Under the pieces are notes generated by a model. It saw nothing but the letters and a program-made list of their open reading frames with translations, was not told where the DNA came from and made no database searches. Both the position numbers and the translations under genes were made by a program. A stretch of DNA of 64,000 nt. Origin: Luteimonas viscosa. Lineage in GTDB: Bacteria; Pseudomonadota; Gammaproteobacteria; Xanthomonadales; Xanthomonadaceae. Shown piece by piece: positions 17,500-26,920 of this stretch (the first letter of the stretch is position 1; the number at the start of each line of letters is the position of its first letter). The stretch lies in the NCBI RefSeq assembly GCF_008244685.1, contig NZ_VTFT01000001.1:2087248-2151247 (forward strand), given 5' to 3'.

Positions 17500-18561
17500 A
17501 TGCGCACCGCCGCCCTGCTGCCCTCCTGCCTGCTCGCGGCCTGCACCAGCGGAGGCGGCACGATGCAGTCCACGGCCGAACGGGTCGATTCGATGATGGC
17601 GGCCTACGACGGGCAGGTGCCCGGCGCGGCGCTGCTGGTCGTGCGCGATGGCGTGCCGGTCGTGCGCAAGGGCTACGGTCTGGCCGACCTGGAGCGCGGC
17701 ATCGCCGTCGGCCCGGACACGAACTTCCGCCTGGCCTCGGTGAGCAAGCAGTTCACCGCTGCGGCGATCCTGCTGCTGGCGCAGGACGGCGCGCTGTCGC
17801 TGGACGATCCCGTCCGCCGCTGGCTGCCGTCGCTGCCCGCCGCGGCCGACGGCATCACCGTGCACCACCTGCTCAGCCACACCTCGGGCCTGGTCGACTA
17901 TGAGGACGTGATGCCGGACGCGATCGAGGGCCAGCTGCACGACGCCGACGTGCTGCGCCTGCTGGAGACGCAGGACCGCCTGTACTTCGCGCCCGGCAGC
18001 GACTACCGCTACAGCAACAGCGGCTATGCGCTGCTCGCGCTGGTCGTCGGCCGGGCCTCGGGCCAGGATTTCGCCACGTTCCTGCGCGACCGCATCTTCC
18101 GGCCGTTGGGCATGGACAACACGCTCGCGTTCGAGGACGGCGTCTCCACCGTCCCCCGCCGCGCCTACGGCTACAGCGCGTCCGGCGACGGCTGGACCCG
18201 CACCGACCAGAGCAGCACCAGCGCGGTGCTCGGCGACGGCGGCATCTACTCGTCGATCGACGACCTGGCGAAATGGGACGCCGCGCTGCGCGACGACCGC
18301 CTGCTATCGGACGCCTCGCGCGCCCTCGCCTTCACCGCGCACACCGCCACCGACGAGGCCAACGTGGACGGCTACGGATACGGCTGGCGACTCCACGGCG
18401 AAGGCGCGGACCGGCTGCTCTGGCACTCGGGCGAAACCATCGGCTTCCGCAACGTGATCCTGCGCTGGCCGGAGAAAGGTTTGACCGTGGTGCTGCTCAC
18501 TAACCGGAATGATCCGGAGCCGTATGCGCTGGCGCGGCGGATTGCGGCGGAATTCCAGTAG
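17500..18561 (+). CDS. Beta-lactamase-fold serine hydrolase lipoprotein
   Basis: A 353-residue class C beta-lactamase/PBP-like hydrolase. A lipobox LLAAC at the N-terminus (cysteine near residue 16) predicts membrane anchoring. The catalytic S-x-x-K is S80-V-S-K83, the second motif is Y171-S-N, and HSGE begins at H309 in the position of the KTG-like third motif. This arrangement is typical of esterases, D-aminopeptidases and transpeptidase-related enzymes, so antibiotic resistance should not be assumed. The ATG at 17500 is chosen because it places the lipobox at the right distance; an upstream in-frame start would add ten residues. Confidence 0.88.
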   Translation: MRTAALLPSCLLAACTSGGGTMQSTAERVDSMMAAYDGQVPGAALLVVRDGVPVVRKGYGLADLERGIAVGPDTNFRLASVSKQFTAAAILLLAQDGALSLDDPVRRWLPSLPAAADGITVHHLLSHTSGLVDYEDVMPDAIEGQLHDADVLRLLETQDRLYFAPGSDYRYSNSGYALLALVVGRASGQDFATFLRDRIFRPLGMDNTLAFEDGVSTVPRRAYGYSASGDGWTRTDQSSTSAVLGDGGIYSSIDDLAKWDAALRDDRLLSDASRALAFTAHTATDEANVDGYGYGWRLHGEGADRLLWHSGETIGFRNVILRWPEKGLTVVLLTNRNDPEPYALARRIAAEFQ

Positions 18562-18696
18562 CCGAGGGCCAAGGCGGAGGGCAAGTGCCCGACGCCCGTG
18601 TACGCGCCGACCACTTCTCCGCGCAGGCGCGTGCCGCTGGCGCGACGCTTCGGTCAGGGCCTGACCCGCGATCCCGACGTACGGCCGCGCTCCTGC

Positions 18697-18727
18697 TTGA
18701 CCTCGAGATTGGTTGAGGTACTAGCCT
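18697..18727 (+). promoter_or_regulatory. SoxR/MerR-type promoter with operator between -35 and -10
   Basis: A -35 hexamer TTGACC (18697-18702) is followed 19 bp later by TAGCCT (18722-18727). The long spacer holds the dyad CCTCGAGATTGGTTGAGG (18701-18718), which fits the SoxR box CCTCAAGTTAACTTGAGG in its outer arms. A 19-20 bp spacer with a central dyad is the signature of promoters activated by MerR-family DNA distortion. It drives the NmrA-like gene at 18802. Confidence 0.7.
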
Positions 18728-18801
18728 CTTCGCGACGGTGGACGAGGTTGCGACCCGGTCCGCCCTGTTTCGAACCAGCAACCTCTCTCGGAGACGTCCA
18801 C

Positions 18802-19704
18802 ATGGCGGGACGCATCACCAAAGCGGATCGCATCTTGGTCACGGGTGCGACAGGAAAGGTCGGCCGGCACCTGGTCGACGAGCTGCTGGCGGCGGGCGTG
18901 GCGGTGCGGGCGCTTCTCCGCGACCCTGACAAGGCATGGTTACCGGAAGGCGTCGAGCTTGCCCGCGGAGATCTGAAGGAGCCGGATACGCTCGAGCCTG
19001 TGCTGCAGGGGGTGGACGGCGTCTTCCTGTTGTGGCCGTTCTTCGGCTCCGCAGGTGCGTCGGGTGTGGTGGAGGCGATCGCCAGGCACGTGCGGCAGGT
19101 GGTGTACCTGTCGTCCATGGGCGTGCGCGATGAGCTCAGCCCTGAACAGAATGGCGTCTGGGGCGAACTGGAGCACCTGATTGTCCAGTCCGGTCTGGAA
19201 TGGACCTTCCTGCGGGCCGGAGGTTTTGCCGGGAACGCGCTGGAGTGGGCGGCCCAGATCCGCGGCACCGGCGTCGTGCGGCGGCCCTACGGCCGTGCGG
19301 TTCGTTCCTCCATCCATGAAGCTGACATTGCGGCCGTTGCAGCGCGGGTTCTGACGGAGCCGGGTCATGCGGGCGCGAAGTACCTCCTGACTGGTCCAGA
19401 ACAGCTGACCTTCGCCGAGCAGGTGCGAATCATTGGTGAAGCGATCGGTCGGTCCACCCGCTGGGAAGAGATTCCGGCAGACGTCGCAAGGCAGCAGCTG
19501 CTGGCTGAATTGGGCGATCCAGACTTTGTGGACGGCGCACTCGCGTACTGGGCGGGCCTGGCCGACCAGCCAGAGCCAGTGACGCATACCGTCGAACAAC
19601 TCGCCGGAAGGCCGCCCCGCACTTTTCGTGAATGGGCTGCCGATCATGCGGAGGCTTTCACGGCGCGACCGGAAGACCCCGATGGCCACGCGATGGCGAA
19701 GTAG
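18802..19704 (+). CDS. NmrA-like NAD(P)H-binding oxidoreductase
   Basis: A 300-residue short-chain-type oxidoreductase of the NmrA/atypical SDR group. The dinucleotide-binding glycine motif is VTGATGKVGRHL (residues 13-24), and the second strand LLRDP supplies the arginine that favours NADP. No YxxxK catalytic pair is obvious, as usual for NmrA-like proteins, which may reduce quinones or act as redox sensors. A SoxR-like promoter 75 bp upstream suggests induction by redox-cycling compounds. The codon use looks less GC-biased than that of the neighbours, which may mean recent acquisition. The ATG has GGAGA 7 bp upstream. Confidence 0.85.
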   Translation: MAGRITKADRILVTGATGKVGRHLVDELLAAGVAVRALLRDPDKAWLPEGVELARGDLKEPDTLEPVLQGVDGVFLLWPFFGSAGASGVVEAIARHVRQVVYLSSMGVRDELSPEQNGVWGELEHLIVQSGLEWTFLRAGGFAGNALEWAAQIRGTGVVRRPYGRAVRSSIHEADIAAVAARVLTEPGHAGAKYLLTGPEQLTFAEQVRIIGEAIGRSTRWEEIPADVARQQLLAELGDPDFVDGALAYWAGLADQPEPVTHTVEQLAGRPPRTFREWAADHAEAFTARPEDPDGHAMAK

Positions 19705-19892
19705 TGGATAACGTCACAGACGGAGTTCGCACCCGCGGGCAGGCATGTCGAGGCGATGGCGTTAAACCCTGACGACGCTTTCGGCATCGGTCAACAACCG
19801 ATACAACACGCATCAAAGCGCGTCTGAGGCGCGTCAAAGGGGACGGAGGTGATTAATGCATCGAATCCCTCCGCCGCGTTGGTCGTCGCAGG

Positions 19893-20198
19893 TCAGGATG
19901 TGGAGAGCACCTCGTAATGCGTCACGGTCGGCTCCCTCTCCAGCAGGTAGTCGTCGTCTTCCGCGTAGTAGCGCGCCTGATCGTAGTCCGGCCCGGCGAA
20001 AGCGCGGATGGCATCCAGCGAATCCCAAAGCGTGATGAGCAGGAAATGCGTGATGTCCCCCTCGGTACGACGTAGCGCCTGCACACCGCGATTGCCCGGG
20101 GTGGACGCGTAGTCGTTCAAGCCGGTGCGGAGCAGGTACGCGTGATATGCGTCGGCTTTCCCGGTGGGAACGCGGCCGTGCCAGGTTCTCGCAATCAT
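19893..20198 (-). CDS. Antibiotic biosynthesis monooxygenase (ABM) family protein
   Basis: A 101-residue protein of the dimeric alpha/beta-barrel ABM superfamily. It starts MIARTWHGRVPTGKADAYHAYL and has the strand ITHFLLITLWDSLDAIRAFAG typical of small cofactor-free monooxygenases and stress-related quinol oxygenases. A strong RBS (GAGGAGG) precedes the ATG at 20198. It converges with the NmrA-like gene across 188 bp of non-coding DNA. Its substrate cannot be predicted. It is separated by 123 bp from phosphoketolase, which reads in the same direction, so weak cotranscription is possible. Confidence 0.85.
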   Translation of the reverse strand: MIARTWHGRVPTGKADAYHAYLLRTGLNDYASTPGNRGVQALRRTEGDITHFLLITLWDSLDAIRAFAGPDYDQARYYAEDDDYLLEREPTVTHYEVLSTS

Positions 20199-20321
20199 GA
20201 AGCCTCCTCGAGCTGTGGCGCGGGGTATGGCACCCGATTCTAGCGTCGTCGGAAAGACCGGACCCTGCCCGCCGACGTCAACCGGCCGCACCAACGAGGC
20301 CTCCAGTGCCGACCCTCCGCG

Positions 20322-22613
20322 CTACCCGATCACTCCCACCGCCGCATCCACTGCATGCGCAGCGGTGCAGCGATTGGCGAGCAGCATCCCGGGGACGTCG
20401 AGCGTGCCGCCGCGACTAATGTAGCCCAGCGCCTTTGTCCTCGCCGACCCATCATCGATCCGCCGCAGCAGGCCGAGCATCGGCTCCGGCCGGGTATGGG
20501 TCAGCAGCACCCGCGGCAGCCCCGGCGGGAACAGCGCGTGCAGCCGGGCGTCGTCGAGCACGAACTCCTGCTCCAGCTCATCGCGCGGCATCCGCAGCCG
20601 CCCGGGTTCGATGATCGCGCTGACACATGCCTCCAGTCCGCGCCCGGCCAGGTGCGCGCGCGCCTTCAGCGCTTCCTCCAGCTGGTAGGCGCCGATGGCG
20701 ACCAGCTGCACCTGCGCATGTGCCGGGTCGCCGGCCACATGCGCCGCCCCATCGCGCACCAGCGCCTGCGCCGCCTCGGCGTCGAAGCGGTGCGGCACGT
20801 CGCGCTTGGAGACGATCAGGCAGGCCAGCTGCCCGCGGCCGGCGTAGACGTCGCGCAATGCGGCGACCGCGGTGTTGCCGTCCACCGGGAACAGCACGCG
20901 CGCGGTGTCGGACATTTCGCCCAGCAGGGCTTCGCCGATGGTCGGGTCCTGGTGCGACTGTTCGTTCTTGGAGTTCTCCCAGGTGTGCGAGGTGACGATC
21001 AGCGGCACCGGCAGCCAGCCCGGCGGCTGGTCGGCCTCGCGCTGGTGGCGGGCGAAGATGATCTCCTGGCGCATGAGCCCGAGCATCTTCATCGCGAAGG
21101 CCTCGTAGCTGACGATCAGGTTCAGCCCGCCCTTGTTGCCGAGCGCGGCGGCGGCCACGGCTTCCTCGTTGAGCGCGGTGATCACCGAGCCGTGCAGGTC
21201 CTCGGCCACGCCGGGCTCGGGTTCGTTCACCCGGTGCCGCAGCAGCGCCAGGGTGCCGCCCATCTTGTTGCTGGCCAGTTCGTCGGGATTGCCCACGCGG
21301 ATGCGCAGGCCGGGGTTGGCGCGCACGCATTCGACGAACCAGTCGTCGAGCGCGCTCATGGCGCTGCCGGTGCTGCCGGGCGCGGCCCATTCCGGTTCGG
21401 GCAGGGTGGGTGCGGGCGGGTGTCGGTGTGCCATCGGGTGCGCGCTTTCCGGCGCGCGGCCTTGTGCAGCGTGGGTGGCGAAGGCGGCGAGCGCGGCGTC
21501 GAGGTCCGCCGGCGGTACGTGCAGCAGGGCGGCGCTGTCGTTGAACACGGCGCGCGTCTCGGCATCGTGGTGCGGGTTGCCACGCAGCGGCAGGTTGTGC
21601 GCGGCGTTGGTGCCGGCACCGGGGAAGCCGAAGCCCTTCTCGGTTTCGGCGATCACGTAGGGCAACGGCGCGGGATAGGTGCGGGCGGGATCGGCGGCGA
21701 AGGCACGCAGCGCGTCCTCGCTCTCGACGATGGCGCAGGCGATGGCGGCCGGGTCGCGGCCATCGACGATCACCGGCTCGAATCCGTTGTGGCGCACGTC
21801 CTCGGCCAGCCAGTCGGCGCCGCCTTCCTGCACGATCTGGGTGCGCTGCTCGATGCGGCGGCCGTTGAGGATCATCACCGGGATCGCGAAGCCGCTGTCG
21901 CTCGAACGCCACCAGCGCGGCGCCCAGTCCGCGCCGCGTTGCTCCTCGAACGCGCCGTCGCTGAGGAAGGCCACCAGCGATTCGCCCGGCAACGGCATGT
22001 GCACGTACTGCAGGCCGGCGAAGCCCAGGTAGCCGCCTTCCGACACCGCGCCGGCGGTGTTGGCGCCGGCATGGCTGCCCAGCGGCACGGCGGGGCGGCC
22101 GTTGGCGTCGATGGCGTAGGAGTAGAAATCCGCGCACAGCTGCGACAGGCCTTCGGCGCTGCGGTCGTAGCGGCCGCGCTGGTTCGGCGAGACGTCGCCG
22201 GTGAGCGCGTTCACCGCCTCGATCGCGGCCACGCAGTGGCCCTGACCCATGATCCAGCCGCGGGTGGTGGCGGTGAGCGCGTTGGCCAGCAGGTAGGCAA
22301 CGAAGGCCGGCACAATGTTGAGCGCGCCGCCGGTGTGGCCTTCGGGCACGGGCTTGAAGTCTTCGGCCGCCAGCGGTGTGCCTTCCGGATCGAAGCGGCG
22401 CGCATAGGTCATGTGCGCGACCACGCTCATCGCCACGCAGGCGATGCGGTCGGCGGCGGCGAACAGGGCCCAGCCCGTGTCGTGGTCGGCGATGCGGCCG
22501 TCGGCGACCAGCCGCGCCAGCAGCGCGTCGACCCGCTCGACGGTGGCGACGCGGTGTGCGATCGGGCCATGGCCAGCGAGCCAGCGGGTGCGCGGGGTGT
22601 CGGGGTGGTCCAT
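20322..22613 (-). CDS. xfp: Phosphoketolase
   Basis: A 763-residue thiamine-diphosphate enzyme that splits xylulose 5-phosphate, and possibly fructose 6-phosphate, with phosphate into acetyl phosphate and an aldose phosphate. Typical stretches are GHCVAAIEAVNALTG, FLSDGAFEEQRG (the diphosphate/Mg site), SHTWENSKNEQSHQDP, and SDTARVLFPVDGNTA. The length is slightly short of the usual 790-800. A GGAGG RBS lies 9 bp before the ATG. Acetyl phosphate from this enzyme can feed the acetate kinase encoded just upstream, yielding ATP, which explains the gene order xfp-ackA. Substrate preference cannot be read from the sequence alone. Confidence 0.93.
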   Translation of the reverse strand: MDHPDTPRTRWLAGHGPIAHRVATVERVDALLARLVADGRIADHDTGWALFAAADRIACVAMSVVAHMTYARRFDPEGTPLAAEDFKPVPEGHTGGALNIVPAFVAYLLANALTATTRGWIMGQGHCVAAIEAVNALTGDVSPNQRGRYDRSAEGLSQLCADFYSYAIDANGRPAVPLGSHAGANTAGAVSEGGYLGFAGLQYVHMPLPGESLVAFLSDGAFEEQRGADWAPRWWRSSDSGFAIPVMILNGRRIEQRTQIVQEGGADWLAEDVRHNGFEPVIVDGRDPAAIACAIVESEDALRAFAADPARTYPAPLPYVIAETEKGFGFPGAGTNAAHNLPLRGNPHHDAETRAVFNDSAALLHVPPADLDAALAAFATHAAQGRAPESAHPMAHRHPPAPTLPEPEWAAPGSTGSAMSALDDWFVECVRANPGLRIRVGNPDELASNKMGGTLALLRHRVNEPEPGVAEDLHGSVITALNEEAVAAAALGNKGGLNLIVSYEAFAMKMLGLMRQEIIFARHQREADQPPGWLPVPLIVTSHTWENSKNEQSHQDPTIGEALLGEMSDTARVLFPVDGNTAVAALRDVYAGRGQLACLIVSKRDVPHRFDAEAAQALVRDGAAHVAGDPAHAQVQLVAIGAYQLEEALKARAHLAGRGLEACVSAIIEPGRLRMPRDELEQEFVLDDARLHALFPPGLPRVLLTHTRPEPMLGLLRRIDDGSARTKALGYISRGGTLDVPGMLLANRCTAAHAVDAAVGVIG

Positions 22614-22690
22614 GGGTCTTGCCTCCTTCGGTGTTGCGGATGGGGCATCGCGCGAGCCTGCACGACAGGCACGGCGTCGCCATGCGGCGC

Positions 22691-22885
22691 TCAGAAGCGC
22701 ACCTTGTCGAGGATCACGAGCACGGCGACCAGCGCGGCCATCAACACGAAGATCACGCCGCCCCAGGCCATGGCGACGCCGCCGCGGCGGCGCAGCGCCA
22801 GGTTCAGCAACGCGACCGCCGCCAGCGGCACAAGCACCAGGGCCAGCAGCAGTGTCCACAGTTCGACTTCGAGCCCGAGCAGCAT
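22691..22885 (-). CDS. Small two-TM membrane protein between ackA and xfp
   Basis: A 64-residue hydrophobic protein with two predicted TM helices (LWTLLLALVLVPLAAVALLNLAL, in part, and WGGVIFVLMAALVAVLVIL) joined by a short basic loop LRRRGG. A good RBS (GGAGG) sits 9 bp upstream of the ATG at 22885. It lies 55 bp after ackA and 77 bp before xfp, in the same direction. No function is known. Its position suggests a membrane partner or an accessory of the acetate/phosphoketolase operon. Confidence 0.7.
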   Translation of the reverse strand: MLLGLEVELWTLLLALVLVPLAAVALLNLALRRRGGVAMAWGGVIFVLMAALVAVLVILDKVRF

Positions 22886-22940
22886 GGCAGGTGCCTCCGG
22901 TCGTGCATGTGATCGCCGCCGCGGGGCACGTGCGGGCGCG

Positions 22941-24176
22941 TCAGGCCGCCTGTCCGCGCACCACCGCGATGGCGTCGCGCGCCGCGATCCATTCCTCGTT
23001 GGTCGGTTCCACGCCGATGCGGACGCGGCTGTCGCCAGTGGAGATGATGGGCGCATGCGCCCGGTTCGCGCCTTGATCCAGCGCAATTCCCAGGAACGCC
23101 AGGTCGCGGCAGATGCGCTCGCGCACGAAGGCGTTGTGCTCGCCCACGCCGGCGGTGAACACCAGCAGGTCGAGCCCGCCGAGCACCGCGGCCATGGCGC
23201 CGATCTCTCGCACGATGCGGCGCACGTACAGCGCCAGCGCCAGGCGGGCGCGTTCGCCGGGTTCGCCTTCGTCGCCCTCGTGGCGCACGATCACGCGCGG
23301 TTCGGACGAGATGCCGGACACGCCGAGCAGGCCGGAGCGGTGGTAGAGCGTCTGCGCCACCTCCTCCAGCGACAACTTCTCGATCTCCATCAGGTACAGC
23401 AGCGCGCCGGGGTCGAGCGCGCCGGTGCGGGTGCCCATCATCAGCCCGTCGAGCGCGGAGAAGCCCATGGTGGTGGCGACACTCTGCAGGCCCTGCATCG
23501 CGCACAGGCTGGCGCCGCTGCCCAGGTGCGCGACCACCACGCGTCCCTTCGCGAGTTCGCCATGGCGCTCGGGCAAGGCGGTGGCCATGTATTCGTACGA
23601 CAGGCCGTGGAAGCCGTAGCGGCGCAGACCGCGCTGCCAGGCGTCCCAGGGCAGCGGCAGGAGTTTTTCCACGTCGGGCAGGGTGTGGTGGAAGCCGGTG
23701 TCGAAGCAGGCGACCTGCGGCAGTTCCGGGTTCTCGCGCAGCAGGATGTCGATCGCCTCCAGCGCGAAGGGCTGGTGCAGCGGCGCGAGCGGGATGTAAC
23801 CCTCGAGGTCCTGCAGCACGCCGGCGTCGACGCGCACCGGTTCGAAGTAGCGGCTGCCGCCGTGCACCACGCGATGCGCGACCGCGGCGAGGCGACGGCC
23901 GTCCAGCCGCGTGACCACGCCTTCGCGGATACGCTGCAGCGCGGCCAGGTGCGGATGCTCGCCAGCGAGATCCACCGGCGCGGGATCGATGCCGGTCTCG
24001 CCGTAGGTCGGCGACGGGCCGCCGATGCCCTGCACCTTGCCGTTCCACGCGGGCTTGCGCGGCAGCGGATCCATGCCGGCATCGAACAGTGCGAACTTGA
24101 TGCTGGACGAGCCGCAGTTGAGCACCAGCACGAGGTCGCCGCCGATGGCGTCGCGGTCGTCGATCTTCGAACTCAT
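22941..24176 (-). CDS. ackA: Acetate kinase
   Basis: A 411-residue acetate kinase (acetyl phosphate + ADP to acetate + ATP) of the ASKHA fold. Signatures are [17 protein letters not shown] at the N-terminus, [29 protein letters not shown] with the catalytic His, [25 protein letters not shown] and [13 protein letters not shown]. The C-terminal [11 protein letters not shown] is the typical ending. Its ATG overlaps the stop of the upstream copper ATPase gene (ATGA), so it is translationally coupled to a metal transporter, an unusual pairing. Together with phosphoketolase and the distal phosphotransacetylase it forms an acetate overflow or ATP-generating branch. Confidence 0.95.
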   Translation of the reverse strand: MSSKIDDRDAIGGDLVLVLNCGSSSIKFALFDAGMDPLPRKPAWNGKVQGIGGPSPTYGETGIDPAPVDLAGEHPHLAALQRIREGVVTRLDGRRLAAVAHRVVHGGSRYFEPVRVDAGVLQDLEGYIPLAPLHQPFALEAIDILLRENPELPQVACFDTGFHHTLPDVEKLLPLPWDAWQRGLRRYGFHGLSYEYMATALPERHGELAKGRVVVAHLGSGASLCAMQGLQSVATTMGFSALDGLMMGTRTGALDPGALLYLMEIEKLSLEEVAQTLYHRSGLLGVSGISSEPRVIVRHEGDEGEPGERARLALALYVRRIVREIGAMAAVLGGLDLLVFTAGVGEHNAFVRERICRDLAFLGIALDQGANRAHAPIISTGDSRVRIGVEPTNEEWIAARDAIAVVRGQAA

Positions 24177-26920
24177 GCCGCAGCCTCCCGCGGCGAACCC
24201 GCGATTGCAAGCCGCTGGCCGCGCAGGCGCAGCGCGTTGCCGACCACCGAGGCCGAGCTCAGGCTCATCGCCAGCGCCGCGATCATCGGCGACAGCAGCA
24301 AGCCGGTGAATGGATACAGCACGCCCGCCGCGATCGGCACGCCCAGGCCGTTGTAGGCCAGCGCGAACCACAGGTTCTGGCGCATGTTGCGCACGGTGGC
24401 CTGCGACAGCGCGCGCGCCGTCGCGATGCCGCGCAGGTCGCCCTTGACCAGGGTGACCTGGGCGCTGTCCATGGCCACGTCGGTGCCGGTGCCCATGGCG
24501 ATGCCGACATCGGCGCGCGCCAGCGCGGGCGCGTCGTTGATGCCGTCGCCGGCCATCGCCACCACACGCCCTTCCGACTGCAGGCGTTCGATGAGTTTGA
24601 GCTTGTCCTCGGGCCGCACCTCGCCGTGCACCTCGTCGATGCCCAGGCGCGCAGCCACGGCGTTGGCCGTGGTCAGGCCATCGCCGGTGGCCATGACGAT
24701 GCGCAGGCCGGCCGCGTGCAGCGCGGCCAGGGCATCGGGCGTGCTGGCCTTGACCGGATCCGAGACCGACAGCAGCCCGGCCAGCGCGCCGTCGACGGCG
24801 AGGAACATCACGCTGGCACCCTCGCCGCGCAACGCCTCGGCACGCGCGGCCAGCGGCGCCGGATCGATCCCGGCCTCGCGCATCAGCGCGGTGTTGCCGA
24901 GCGCCAGCGATTGGCCTTCGACGCGGCCGCGCACGCCGATGCCGGAGCTCGATTCGAAATCGTCCACCGGCGCCAGCGCCATGCCGCGCTCGCGCGCGGC
25001 GGCGACGATCGCGTCGGCCAGCGGATGCTCGCTGCCCTGGTCGAGGCTGGCGGCCAGGCGCAGCACCTGGTCGGCGTCGAAGCCGTCGGCGGCGTGCGCC
25101 TCGCCAAATGCGGGGCGGCCTTCGGTGAGGGTGCCGGTCTTGTCCACCACCAGCGTGTCGACCTCGCGCAGCCGCTCGATCGCCGCGGCATCGCGGAACA
25201 GCACGCCGCGAGTGGCGCCGCGCCCGGTGGCGACCATGATCGACATCGGCGTCGCCAGCCCCAGCGCGCAGGGGCAGGCGATGATCAGCACCGAGACCGC
25301 GGCGATCAGGCCGAAGACCCACCCCGGTTCCGGACCGAACAGGCCCCAGCCGAAGAATGCGACGACCGCGACCGCAACCACGCCCAGCACGAAGCGCCCG
25401 GCGACCACGTCGGCCAGCCGCTGCATCGGCGCCTTGGAGCGCTGCGCCTGCGCCACCATCTGCACGATCTGCGAGAGCAGGGTGGCTGCGCCGACGCGTT
25501 CGGCGCGGATCACCAGGGCGCCGGCGGTGTTGAGGGTGGCGCCGATCACGCGGTCGCCCTCGGCCTTGCGCACCGGCAGCGGTTCGCCGGTGAGCATCGA
25601 TTCGTCGATGCTGCTGCCACCTTCGACCACCACGCCGTCGACCGGCACCTTCTCGCCCGGGCGCACGCGCAGGCGGTCGCCGACGTGCACGTGTTCGAGC
25701 GGGATGTCTTCCTCGGTGCCGTCGTCGCGCAGCCGGCGCGCGGTTTTCGGTGCGAGCTGGAGCAGGGAGCGGATCGCGGCGGAGGTCTGCGCGCGCGCTT
25801 TCAGTTCCAGCAGCTGGCCCAGCAGGGTGAGCGAGATGATCACCGCCGCGGCCTCGAAGTACACCGACACGCGCCCCATCGACGCGAACGCGGCCGGGAA
25901 CACGCCCGGCGCCACCGTGGCGACCACGCTGTAGAGATACGCCGCGCCCACGCCGAGCGAGATCAGCGTCCACATGTTCGGGCTGCGGTTGCGGATCGAC
26001 TGCCAGCCGCGCATGAAGAACGGCGCGCCGGCCCACAGCACCACCGGCGTGGCCAGCACCAGTTCGATCCAGCTTTGCGTGGCCATGCCGAACAGGTGCA
26101 GCCGGTGGCCGAACATGCCCAGCACGAACACCACGGCGGTCAGCGGCAGGGTCCACCAGAAGCGGCGCGAGAAATCGCGCAGCTCGGGGTTGTCGTCTTC
26201 CTCCAGACTCGGCATCTCGGGCTCGAGCGCCATGCCGCACTTCGGACAGGTGCCGGGGTGGTCCTGGCGTATCTCCGGGTGCATCGGGCAGGTGTACATC
26301 GTGCCTGCGGGAAGCGATTCGGGGGGCGATTGCGGCGCGCCGGCATGACTGGCATGACTGGCGGGGCTGCCGTGGTTGCCGCAGCACGATGTGGGTGCGG
26401 TGGCCTCGGCGTAGCGGGCGGGATCGGTGGCGAACTTCCCGGCGCAGCGCGCGGAGCAGAAGCGCCAGGTGCGGCCGGCATGTTCGACGCGGTGCGGGGA
26501 GTCGGGCTTGACCGTCATGCCGCAGACCGGGTCGCGGTCGTTCGCGGGCTCGTCGGGTTTGTCAGCGCGGTCCTCGTAACGGGAAGGATCGGCGGCGAAC
26601 TTCGATGCGCAGCCGGCGCTGCAGAAGCGCCAGGTGCGGCCGTCGTGTTCGAGGCGGTGCGGGGAGTCGGGCTTGACCGTCATGCCGCAGACGGGGTCGC
26701 GGTCGTTCGCGGGTTCGTCGGGTTTGTCCGCGCGGCCCTCGTAACGGGAAGGATCGGCGGCGAACTTCGATGCGCAGCCGGCGCTGCAGAAGTGCCAGGT
26801 GCGGCTGTCGTGTTCGACGCGGTGCGGCGAGTCTGCGCTAACCGCCATGCCGCAGACGGGGTCGCGCAGGGCGGTCGCTGGCGTCGGTTCGTGTGGCGCT
26901 TGCGGGTGCAGGGGGGTCAT
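24173..26920 (-). CDS. Copper-type P1B ATPase with three tandem YHS domains
   Basis: A 915-residue heavy-metal P-type ATPase. Its N-terminus has three YHS-type metal-binding units (about residues 20-60, 75-115 and 130-170), each DPVCGMxV...FCSxxCxxKFAxDPxRY, then a Cys/His-rich stretch and a heavy-metal-binding domain [20 protein letters not shown] (209-228). The core has CPC in [11 protein letters not shown], the phosphorylation site DKTGTLTEG, the HP motif in SEHPLADA and [13 protein letters not shown] predicts Cu+ or Ag+ export. The YHS copies are very similar at DNA level, so the expansion looks recent. It overlaps merR upstream and ackA downstream by 4 bp each. Confidence 0.93.
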   Translation of the reverse strand: MTPLHPQAPHEPTPATALRDPVCGMAVSADSPHRVEHDSRTWHFCSAGCASKFAADPSRYEGRADKPDEPANDRDPVCGMTVKPDSPHRLEHDGRTWRFCSAGCASKFAADPSRYEDRADKPDEPANDRDPVCGMTVKPDSPHRVEHAGRTWRFCSARCAGKFATDPARYAEATAPTSCCGNHGSPASHASHAGAPQSPPESLPAGTMYTCPMHPEIRQDHPGTCPKCGMALEPEMPSLEEDDNPELRDFSRRFWWTLPLTAVVFVLGMFGHRLHLFGMATQSWIELVLATPVVLWAGAPFFMRGWQSIRNRSPNMWTLISLGVGAAYLYSVVATVAPGVFPAAFASMGRVSVYFEAAAVIISLTLLGQLLELKARAQTSAAIRSLLQLAPKTARRLRDDGTEEDIPLEHVHVGDRLRVRPGEKVPVDGVVVEGGSSIDESMLTGEPLPVRKAEGDRVIGATLNTAGALVIRAERVGAATLLSQIVQMVAQAQRSKAPMQRLADVVAGRFVLGVVAVAVVAFFGWGLFGPEPGWVFGLIAAVSVLIIACPCALGLATPMSIMVATGRGATRGVLFRDAAAIERLREVDTLVVDKTGTLTEGRPAFGEAHAADGFDADQVLRLAASLDQGSEHPLADAIVAAARERGMALAPVDDFESSSGIGVRGRVEGQSLALGNTALMREAGIDPAPLAARAEALRGEGASVMFLAVDGALAGLLSVSDPVKASTPDALAALHAAGLRIVMATGDGLTTANAVAARLGIDEVHGEVRPEDKLKLIERLQSEGRVVAMAGDGINDAPALARADVGIAMGTGTDVAMDSAQVTLVKGDLRGIATARALSQATVRNMRQNLWFALAYNGLGVPIAAGVLYPFTGLLLSPMIAALAMSLSSASVVGNALRLRGQRLAIAGSPREAAA

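Noticed and set aside
17500..18561. A beta-lactamase resistance gene
   Set aside because: The motifs fit the broad class C/esterase fold; nothing shows lactam hydrolysis.
20355..24356. A very long open frame (over 1300 codons) on the plus strand opposite phosphoketolase and acetate kinase
   Set aside because: It is an effect of high GC; the product has no domain structure and the minus strand has well-recognised enzymes.
26411..26863. Assembly artefact producing three YHS copies
   Set aside because: The copies differ at several codons (for example HDSR/HDGR/HAGR), so simple read duplication is unlikely, though depth should be checked.
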